The notes beneath the pieces are model-generated. The model did not search any database, was not told where the DNA came from, and saw only the letters and a list, made by a program, of their open reading frames with translations. The position numbers and the translations under genes were made by a program. This document shows, piece by piece, positions 42,157 through 51,237 of a stretch of 64,000 nt of DNA (position 1 is the stretch's first letter; each line of letters begins with the position of its first letter). The DNA is from Cryptomeria japonica (taxonomy: Eukaryota; Streptophyta; Pinopsida; Cupressales; Cupressaceae). The stretch lies in NCBI RefSeq assembly GCF_030272615.1, contig NC_081415.1:626635740-626699739 (forward strand), in the 5' to 3' direction.

Positions 42157-44422
42157 TGTTGGCATCGTGTTGTCATTAATGTTAACCGGTATGGGATGAC
42201 TACCAGTATGAGAGATGTATGTGCAACACTGTCATGGAGCAGTACAATATGAGATATTCTTGATATCATCGGTAAGGAAAGTGTGTCAACTGGTAAGTGA
42301 TGTGTTGACATGAAGAAGTTAGATCAAACAAGTGAGTGGTTGTCAGCCTGCAAAGGTCATGACCAGTGTACAAGCAGGATGAGAAAGTTTCTTGGATGTT
42401 GTTTGTGATGAAGAGGCAGAATGTTATCTAAATCACATCAACACTGGAGGAGAAGAATGAAAAGGTCACAGGTATGTTGTGAGGTTGCAGAACAACATGA
42501 ATCCCACCGGATGAAGATGCAGTCATCATGAGAAGAAATGACTAATAGTGAATGTGCCCACATCGGATCACATGTGCCTATTTGAAGATATGCTGCACAA
42601 ATAGGGAACTCACATGAGTGCATTGCAGGATGCAAAAGACAAGGTGTCATTCCATCGGTAAGTGGAACTTATCTCCTATTATACATAATGTGCATAATAG
42701 TCCCGTGAGATAAGGAAGAAGAGGTAAAGGCAAGTGTTTTAAGGCTCACACCAGATCTACCAGTGAATCAAAGGAATACCTCAAGTGCATGAAATCAGGG
42801 ATATGCACTGGACTGATTAAGAAGGCATGTTGAGATGGTGGTATAGATGAAGAGTGATGTATTTTTCACTTTGACAAACCGGTTGTGATATGGTCTGAGC
42901 TGATCAAGGAGAAGGAAAGGCTGAGCAGATGTAGATAAAGGAAAATGGCCTGATTGAAGATAGAGTTTGCTGAGGGTTGAGAATGCTTACCCGTAATATG
43001 GACAAGGTGCAGATGAAGAAGAATCCCCATCTAATGAAGTTGTGCTTAAGGAAGGTTAGCAAGAGTGTTGACCAATTGAGTAGTTCACTGGAAGAGAAGT
43101 AGAATTCAAGGTTGATGATAGACCGGTTTGAGGGTTTAACCAATAGGGTTAGTATACCGGTAGATGAACCCGATAATGAAATTGGTCAATGGTCCAATCC
43201 ATACCGACATGGAAGTCATGTGGAGATGAAGTGGCAAGCATGCAGAGGTCAGTGGAGTGCCATGTAGAGATAGGTGTTTCTATAGGTGTGCACTTAATAT
43301 GGATCCTGTGATTTGTAGATTGGATCAGAAGAGTGCAGCTCAAGGAAGAATGAACGACAGAGACAAATCAGGGAGTTGTTGTCACTTGGATCTAAGCAAG
43401 AAGATCAGATTGTGAGAAGACCTCGAGAAGGACACAACAAAAACATTAATGGTGTTTTGACAGAGGTATAGTTTGCTATTTGGGAGATGAGATTGAACAA
43501 GATCTTATTGGATTTGGTTTGCCTTGAGGTTGACGAAGAAACCCTAACCGCCTGAGATTTGAATTGGCTTTTGGTAGGAAAACTAGGCTATAAATATGCA
43601 AGCCAAAGATACTAATAAAGTTGTTGGATGAGAGTGTAGTGCTGCCAAAGAGAGGAAGATAGTGTTGTGAAGTGATCAAGTGTTACTTCTGCATGTGAGA
43701 ACATAGTAGTGTGAGGGAGAACCGGGTTGAAGTGTTCAACTGGTAGTAGTGCAGCACTAGTAGTGTTCATACCCACAAAGCAGAAGTGAAGGAAGCTATA
43801 GAAAAGGGAGACACATAACATGCAAAGCAGAGAGGAGGAGATCTAGTAGAGCAGAGAAGAGGAGAGGTGAACCGGTAGAGTTTACTGGCAAGGAAGTAGC
43901 AGATGAGAGTAGTAGAAGAATGAGCTGGTATAATTGAGAAGGTGTCTCACTGACAAAAAGAGGTATATGAGATGGTTACAAGATTCACTTGTAGCAATAT
44001 TATTAATTTTGTATTTGAAGTTATCTTTGTGAACACTGAGCTGGAGCTCAATGCAGGGGTTGTATCTCCTTTGGGTTGTAGTCCCTAAATAAGTCAGGTG
44101 TTGGTGCTCCTTGGGTTGGTGCCCTAAATCAGGGGTTGTAGCCCTAAATATTGTAATAAAGTTTTGATTGTGAGGCTGGATTGGAGCAATAGACTCTAGC
44201 AGCATTGCTCATAGAGGTTTTTCTCATCTTGGGTTTCCCTCGTAAATACTGGTGTTATAAGATGTCCCTTTGTGTGTGATTTCTTTTGCGTTGGTCTCCT
44301 CACTAATCGATAAGTCTGCATTGTGTTAGATCCCATTACAGGTACACACATAAGTTACTTAAAGGAAAAAAGTTTAAGAACCATTGATTCACCCCCCTCT
44401 CAGTGGTGCATTGTGTCTAACA
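42157..44422 (+). repeat. Copia-2 3' LTR (2266 bp)
   Basis: Begins TGTTGGCATCGTGTTG and ends GTGTCTAACA, followed by AGTAA. It contains an intact TATAAATA at 43589-43596, absent from the 5' LTR. Confidence 0.9.
43589..43596 (+). promoter_or_regulatory. TATA box of Copia-2 3' LTR
   Basis: TATAAATA within GGCTATAAATATGCAAGCC. The 5' LTR reads GGCTATAAGCC at the same place, so a 7-bp deletion removed most of the box there. Confidence 0.65.
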
Positions 44423-44427
44423 AGTAA
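44423..44427. other. Target-site duplication, right (AGTAA)
   Basis: Matches 36383-36387 exactly. Confidence 0.9.
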
Positions 44428-44520
44428 TGAAACCTACTTGGGTATGATAATTACAGCAGCACTGAAGCAGAATATTGGATTTTTCACTAGCCACATGACC
44501 AACTAGGTATATGTAATGAC

Positions 44521-45830
44521 TTAGAGCTTTTGATTAATGTATGAGATATAGCAATTGATAGATTTTGGGTAACAAGACTTGATAAGGAAACCTCTACCCA
44601 ACCAAGGATAAAGCGTAATCACAATCTGACATTGAAGACATTGGATTCTATTAATCCATCTGCATCTTTTCCTTGTAACTTCAGACTGGGACAAAATATC
44701 CTTAACTGCAGCATGTGGGACATAGGCAATGATATTTGCATTCACCAGATACGGCCTAAAAGCCTTGATAGCTTTAACTAGAGCATAAGCTTGTTTTTCC
44801 ATGGTCTCATATTTCAATTCTGCTGCCTGCAAAGACTTACTATAGAAGGCTATGGGATGTTCATATCCCTCATTGTCCTTTTGTAACAATACTACAACTA
44901 TTGTATGATATGAAGCAAAGGAAAAAAAGAGAAAAGGGATTACTGTAATCAGGAGATTTTAACACTGGTGCTTCCTGAATTGCCTTCTTAATTTTAGCAA
45001 AAGCCTTTGAGGCCTCTTGATCCCAACAAAATTTGGTATCCTTCTTAAACAACTTGACAATAGGCTTCACTATCTCTGGAAAGTTTGCAATGAATCTCCT
45101 AACAAAATTCACTTTGCCTAGAAAGGATTGAATACGTTTTACATTTTTAGGTTCGGACACCTTATTTATTGCTTCAATTCTTTCAGGGTCTATCCTTACC
45201 CCTTCCTTGGAAACAATGTGTCCCAATAGTTTTCCTTTAGTGACTCCAAAATGACATTTCTTGGGATTTAGTGACACACCAAATTCCAAAGCTTTATTGA
45301 ACACCTTTTCCAAATGTCCACAATGATCATCAACTCTTTTGGAGAAATAGGTTAAATCATCTTGATAAACCACCATGATGATATTAATGAATTTTTTGAA
45401 GGCTACATCCATGGCTCTCTGGAATTTAGCTCTAGCATTTTTCAATCCGAATGGCATTCTCACGTAGACATATGTTCCCCATGGAGTAGTGAAGGCAGTT
45501 TTAAACTGTTCAGATTCCTTCACTAACACTTGATTATATCCTGAAAAACCATCCATCATGGATAAAAGGTCACATCCTATCACTCTTTGTAGCATGGCTT
45601 CCATATTTGGGGAAGAGTAGTTATCTTTTAAAGAGGCAACATTTAAATTTATGAAATCTACACACAATCTAATGTCTCCATTTTTCTTTCTTACTGGGAC
45701 TAGATTAGAGACCCATGAAGAATGCCTTATTGGTTTGATAATCCCTCACTCTCTCAATTTAGTCAACTCTTGCTGCATTTTAGTTTCTAACAGGAGATTG
45801 ATGGGCCTCTGTTTCTGTCTGAAAGGCTTA
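44521..45830 (-). pseudogene. Gypsy-1 reverse transcriptase and RT-linked RNase H
   Basis: RT blocks appear in order: GIIKPIRHSSWVSNLV after an in-frame stop at 45746, LCVDFINLN, SMMDGFSGYNQ, TPWGTYVYVRMPFGLKNA, and the catalytic box YQDD at 45367-45356 (usual plant Gypsy forms are YLDD/YIDD/YVDD). The connection region RIQSFLGKVNFVRRFI follows. A frameshift near 44930 leads to an RNase H with LQKDNEGYEHPIAFYSKSL and ELKYETMEKQAYAL. The end after 44620 is eroded. It would synthesise cDNA in the particle. The Gln in the catalytic box is unusual and may be a mutation. Confidence 0.9.
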
Positions 45831-46100
45831 GCATATGGAAGCAGAGGAACTTCATGCTGAAAAAGATCTTGTCTATACGCCTTTAGGTCCTCATAAGACC
45901 AAGCAAAAACATGTTTATACTTCTTCAATAAATTAATTAGGTTAGTCCTAACATGAGGGGGTAATTTCTTTCCGATGTATACTAGCTTAGGGGATGATTC
46001 GGTCCCTAGGTTTACCTCCTCTAACTCTTCCAACTTGGTGGTAGACTGTTGATGTAAGTGACTATCATTATAACTGAATATGCTTTCCAGCTCTACCAGC
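45746..46100 (-). pseudogene. Gypsy-1 linker and start of RT
   Basis: This frame carries the conserved pre-RT segment: LVYIGKKLPPHVRTNLINLL, then HVFAWSYEDLKAYR, with HEVPLLPYAKPFRQKQRP further on. It directly joins the upstream RNase H-like region to RT; stops lie at about 46110 and 45746. It stays in frame with the RT part, which supports one continuous pol. Confidence 0.8.
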
Positions 46101-46111
46101 CCTTTAGGTAT

Positions 46112-46790
46112 TTAATTGGTTTCCAACTGGACTAAATCATTTCCAAACACTATTTCTCTATTATCAATTACCTCCACCAATGCATTACAATCAATCTTCT
46201 GTCCATCATAATCATCAACACATTGGATGAACCTAATAATGTCTTCATCATCAGCAAAAACTTGCCAATTGTACACATTGTTAGGGATGGTAGGCCTAGA
46301 TTTTATCTCCATAGTGGAAATACCAGTTAATGTTGCATCGTCATTCTTCAAGGCAACATTGGCTAGGAAATCTGCCATAATGTTCTTTGATCGCTCTATC
46401 CAATTAATAGAAAATGCAATGAAATGCTTAATAACATCCCAAACTGCATGCTTATATTTCTTCAATCTATCATTCTTAGATGCATATTTGGGTCTCACTT
46501 GAGATACAACCAATTCTGAATCCCCTAACACTGTCAACAGTTAGATTCCATGCTTCTTTGCAACTTCAAGGCCTAGCAATAGAGCTTCATACTCTACAGT
46601 GTTATTTGTGCATTGGAAGGCCAATAAGAATGAATACTTGAAAGTTATACCTAATGGGGATACAAAAAGAACCCCTGCTCTAGATCCTTCTTTAGAGAAA
46701 GCTCCATCAAAATACATTTGCCATAAACCACACTGTTGTGCTTCTAATTCAACCACGATGGGGTCAGTATTCTTCAATTGGGGTAAAATT
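46112..46790 (-). pseudogene. Gypsy-1 extra RNase H-like domain between PR and RT
   Basis: The domain has MYFDGAFSKEGSRAGV (first Asp at about 46708), NNTVEYEALLLGL (Glu at about 46588), GDSELVVSQV (Asp at about 46522) and NIMADFLANVAL (Asp at about 46372), so all four catalytic positions of an RVT_3/RNase HI fold are kept. One TAA (46543-46541) interrupts, with the frame unchanged. It lies N-terminal to RT and directly after the protease. In Tat-type plant Gypsy elements a comparable domain is known after the RT-RNase H, so the position here is unusual. It could remove RNA from hybrids or assist priming. Confidence 0.8.
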
Positions 46791-46839
46791 GGTTGAAGTC
46801 TAAAGTTGTCAAGATCTACATCAATCATACAATTGAGCA

Positions 46840-47257
46840 TATTAGGGTCTACATTTTCAATTACCCTAGGAGCTCGTGGCTCTCTGTACAATTTGACCTG
46901 ATTTCCATTGATTGGAATGGTGGCATAGGATAAGTTCAGTTGAACATTTCCTCCTATTGCTGCTGCCCATTGCCTGGAAAGTAACATACCATAATGGGGT
47001 TTGGTATTAGTAACAATGACATCCATTTTATAAGTTGCCTCAGGGAATGTTGTTATCTTTACTTCAACATCTCTCATTGTACCTATCATAGGTACTTCCC
47101 TATTATCCATGGCATAGCATTTCCCATACACAGTGGTTACTGACAATCCTAATTCTTTCATAACACCATAAGGTATTACATTAGCAGTAGCTTCTGAATC
47201 TATCATGCATTTTTTAATCAACCGGTTATTTACTAACAAAGTAACATAGAAAGGGTC
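46840..47257 (-). pseudogene. Gypsy-1 aspartic protease
   Basis: The catalytic site reads MIDSEATANVIP (Asp at 47200-47198), with Glu for the usual Gly of D-S/T-G. The flap-like region and the later block YGMLLSRQWAAAIGG, equivalent to the L-G-R-D/W motif, are present. It is fused in frame to the RNase H-like domain through a 70-residue linker. A TAG at about 47258 separates it from Gag in the same frame, which might be a decayed Gln codon or a readthrough site. It would process the polyprotein. Confidence 0.8.
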
Positions 47258-50075
47258 TACCTATGAAGGATCTTGAGTGATAGTGGTTCCAATATAAACC
47301 TTTGGGGTTTGGAACTCTTGATCCTTTCCAATTCTAGCTGAACTGGTGGGTAAGACTGTGTCACTATCAGATATACTAGAAAATAAAGACAAGGCTGCAT
47401 CCCTATGTTCTTTAATCTTCAGTAATTCTACTAATGGAATAGTGACCTTCATTTGAGTAAGAGCTTGAGTCATGTCAAATGTAGAACTATTGCTTATTTC
47501 AGTATTAGCTCTAGCTCTTTCTGTCTTGAGCTGACTTGTCTTTTTCACTATGGTAGCTCCTTGTATGTCACTAGTATCTGTACTCTTTGGTACACCTTTG
47601 ACCCATTCCTTATTTTCTTGACCAATCTTAGGAACAGTAGTAGCACTACCTGCTGCCCCCTTTTGGGTGATCTCTTTTATGAACATGGAACCAGGTTCAC
47701 CCTGATTAGTGTCCTTCTTGGTGCTTCTCAAGTTATAGTTGTGTTTTGCTTTGGCAATTGCGGCTTTAGTGAGATTTTTGACTTCTTCCTCACTAGGCCT
47801 TCTAAGATGAACCTCTTCATCCTCAATTGTTACCACATTCAATGTAGGATGCCAATCTAAGGTTAGTTGTCCTTGAACAAACCTTTCATTATCTAATACA
47901 TCACTGTATTCACTTTGTATAGACTCCTCATCACTTTCTATGATGATTTCAAACATATTGATGTCAGGCTCAGCTTCTTGTCTGATAGATTCTTCAAGAG
48001 CCTGAGCCAATGCACACTGATGAGGAGAATGTGGTCCATCACAAGCAATACACCAGGGAGTGTTTTCTATATTATGGACAGTTTTCCCTTTCAAGGGATC
48101 TGGAGTGTCTTGATTTTGGGCAATTTTGGGCTTCTCATTTTGGGGTTTGCCATCCTTCCAGTTGGTATTATATGGCATGTCATGCAATCTAGGGGGTCTA
48201 TCTTGCCAGTTATAATGAGGCTTGTCATTTTTGTTTACCTTGGCAGTCAGATCCTTCATTGCAATAACCAATTTATCTATCTTATCATCCTCCTTAGCAA
48301 CTTTATTAGGTTGTTGTTTTGTTTCCTGCCATAATCTACCATTTGTTATTCTTCCTAACTTCCCAGATGCTTTTCTATTACTTTCTACATTTATGGCAAC
48401 TCTAAAAGAATCTCTCAAGTTATGTGGATTATTATCTCTCAGAATATAGGCCATCTTAGAATCAAATGCATTATAATAAGTATTTAAACACATGTTATCA
48501 TCTAATCTCATCACTTGATACAATCTGTGCATGGCTTTTTGGAATCTAGCATTGAAGTCAGTGACCATTTTATTATCAATTTTTTTTATATTATTGAATT
48601 CATTGAGCATGAAGCTCACATTAGTCTTGTCACCATACTGCTCTTGAAAACAATTTTTAAAATCATCCCAAGACCCTATGCTATTAACTGGAAGACCTCT
48701 GTACCAATCTCTGGCATCATCAACCAGGGATTGGACAAACAGTTTCATGATAACATCCTCATCCTATCTCATAATCGTTTATTAGGTCCCCAAAAGATTT
48801 CAGATGTTCCTCAACACTAATGGCATTGTTCCTAGCAAATTTATGGAGTCTGTCTCTTAACTCAGTAGGAACATGATTGGGATATCCTGGGATCCCATCA
48901 AAGAACAATTTTCTATATTGTTCTAAATTGATTGGTCTCCTTTGAAAAGGGGTAATAATATTATTATTTCCCATGTTCATTCTAATCTTTTGAATTGAAG
49001 ACTGAGATATTTGGGTGTGATGACTATTCATAGGGATTTGAGTCATTGATGCTACATCAGCAGGCACTGTAGGTTGAATCTTAATAGGGGGAAGAGAAAT
49101 TTGTTGAGGATCAGGCTTATTAAGATCTTTTGATGGAAACGTGATAGGGGGAGCCTTTAAGTAACTAATTTTTCTTTTTACTTCCTAATTTGCTGCTTCC
49201 AATTCAGCTTTCTCTAGCTCCATTTGGAGATCCTCCTTTTCTTTCCTCATTCTTTCCATTTCCCTCTCATGTGCTAACAACCTATGAGAAACCTCCTCTT
49301 TAGTTTTAGATTCAATTCCATCATCTACCCATTTCTATTTTTCTTTATCCACATTTGTCCTAGGAAACTGTGAATCACTAAGTACTTCCTTACTTGGCTG
49401 AACTACTGACCTATATGCTGGCTTAGCTTTGGGGATCAAGATTTCTCTAATCATAGGGCCTTCCTCATCACTTTTTTCTTTTTCTTTTGCCAGTACCTCA
49501 AGATCAGCTATCTGTCTAAGAAGCCTATCTCTCTCCATTAATTTAGCTTTAACTTCTTTCTCCCTATTTGCTTCCTTTTGGGCTCTTAGGGAGATTAAAT
49601 GGTGAACTCTTCTATTCAAGTCTTGAATCTCTTGGGACACTTTATCTTCATCAGGAAAATTTTCTTCAGAGTCTGATGCATTGACTTGGTCTATGTCAAT
49701 CAAACTAATGTTTCCATCTATTGTTCTAGGCATAGAGTGTCTAATTACATTTGAACTGGTCCTATCTCTTGCAGAAACACTAACATGGGACAAATCTTGA
49801 TTTAAAATAGGAGCATTATCAACATTTCCAAACAATCCTGAATGAAAACCTAATATATCATGTTCTGAATCTCTAGAAGATGAATTAGACTTTGCATAAA
49901 CAGGTCGATCAGGCATCTTACCAGTATTATTGTTCTTTTGTACCCAAGCAACATTTGATGGCTCGTGTAACACTGATCTCTTCTGACCTCTCCGTGACTG
50001 CTCTGGCAAACCTTCTTGCAAAGTTTCACGAGGATGCTTCTTCATGAATGGCTTGGTGTTTTTTCCTCCTTGCAT
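47258..50075 (-). pseudogene. Gypsy-1 gag
   Basis: The likely start is the ATG at 50075 (MQGGKNTKPF). The N-terminal third is Ser/Asp-rich, then a strong coiled coil (about 49600-49480) with a second Glu/Lys helix after a stop near 49334 (49320-49200). The Retrotrans_gag domain spans about 48950-48330, with LFFDGIPGYPNHVP, DARDWYRGLP and FKNCFQEQYGD; a frameshift lies near 48755. A knuckle-like CIACDGPHSPHQC sits at 48052-48014. The region from 48000 to 47261 is Ser/Thr/Glu-rich. Gag forms the particle. Broken by at least three lesions. Confidence 0.8.
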
Positions 50076-50264
50076 TACGCTTGTCTTATTTTGAAATGAT
50101 TTATAATTCACAAGGACTGGTTCCAATAAAATAGAGTCGCCACCCACAAAAATATGGGAATTATGAGAACAAGCTTTTAGAATAATACGTAGGAATTCCA
50201 CAAACACAATGGTTTTCTTTACAAATTTAAGCACAAATCTGCGTCTGGATCTTTAATGTGACTC

Positions 50265-50282
50265 TCCCCAGCAGAGTCGCCA
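50265..50282 (-). other. Gypsy-1 primer-binding site
   Basis: Element sense TGGCGACTCTGCTGGGGA, preceded by a CA-ending LTR-like end (GAAGACAACA, ending at 50287). A second TGGCGACTCT copy lies at about 50152-50143. The tRNA was not assigned. Confidence 0.65.
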
Positions 50283-50287
50283 CTTTT

Positions 50288-51237
50288 GTTGTCTTCAAAA
50301 TCTGATTCACCTTAACATCCTTATAATAAAATGATGTAAACTATGTGCAGAAGAGATATTAAAGGGAAGGAAACTCTCAAGACAACATATGACAAGGTTT
50401 GATTTAACCTTCTACACTTCGGACTTACTCAAAGTCCAGGCAGGTATACCTTTGTGAACTAAATTCACACTTTCAAAAGATAAATCCATAGCAAACCAGT
50501 CCAGAAAACCAATGGATCTAATCACCTTGAAACCAACTGAAACAAACGAATGAAAATTATACTCATATTCAGTATTTTGATCTACAAAACATGCAATAGA
50601 CAACCTTGATTTATACCAGTGCCTTATCCAAGGTCACAGAGTCATATAAATTCAAACAATACTCCCCAAACAAAAGATCTCTACACATCCCATTGGCTTA
50701 GCTTCTATTAATCCTTATATATGCCTAACATACATGAGAATTTATGCACACCAAATCAAACTATGCTCATCAAGATTCAAGATGTCTCATAAGTAATTTA
50801 TTGGTAGAAGTGATCCTCGCATATTTAATTTCCCTCCTAAAGAGAAAAGCTAGCAAACACATCTACTAAAAGTTGCCTTACAACCCCTATTCAAATAAAA
50901 TAACCCTGGATTATTTAGTATGAAATAGTAAATAATTGCAAACACATTTGAAGACGACACAAAGCTTTACTCAAAACCAATGGTCTGTATATTGATATTA
51001 TCTTCAAGAAAGTATTACAAGAGAATTTTGAATATTCTCCATTAAACTTAGAAAAGATAAGATAAATTTCTGTAGTGTTTTCTTACAATTCTTTGCGATC
51101 AGTTTTTCACTAGTCCTGGTATCCATTTATAACATTATGGATGCACAAAGCTTTAGACTTTCCTAGGAGAATTTGTTACAATAATTGCTTCTCAAAAAGA
51201 AGTTACAAAACCTTTTGCAAAAACGGTTACAAGTCCT
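50288..51237 (-). other. Probable U3-R-U5 end of the Gypsy-1 5' LTR
   Basis: Non-coding, between ORF copy B and the PBS. A minus-strand TATAAATG lies at 51131-51124, which would place the transcript start about 30 bp further left and leave roughly 800 bp before the PBS. The upstream boundary of the LTR was not found. Confidence 0.45.

Larger units (their letters stand above)
36388..44422 (+). mobile_element. Copia-2: 8-kb non-autonomous Copia, gag only
   Basis: LTRs at 36388-38783 and 42157-44422, a PBS and a polypurine tract enclose a 3.4-kb interior with a Copia Gag and no protease, integrase, RT or RNase H. A perfect AGTAA target duplication flanks it. The LTRs differ at 8 of the first 61 positions, 7 of them transitions, so the insertion is old. 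It fits the gag-only (TR-GAG-like) class that uses enzymes of autonomous relatives. Confidence 0.9.
44428..50287 (-). mobile_element. Gypsy-1: minus-strand Gypsy interior, order gag-PR-RNase H-RT-RNase H
   Basis: From the PBS at 50282 leftward the minus strand encodes Gag, aspartic protease, an RNase H-like domain, RT and a second RNase H. No integrase or 3' LTR was found. The left part was interrupted by Copia-2, and the sequence beyond it (before 36388) shows no integrase. Several stops and frameshifts show it is dead. Confidence 0.8.

Noticed and set aside
47453-48334. Long plus-strand frames opposite Gypsy-1 gag
   Set aside because: Cys/Phe/Ile-rich complements of the minus-strand Gag coding sequence; no independent support.
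23659-50287. The 32039 LTR as the 3' LTR of Gypsy-1
   Set aside because: Its end (GAGTACA at 23659) does not match the LTR end before the Gypsy-1 PBS (GAAGACAACA at 50287), so they appear to be different elements.
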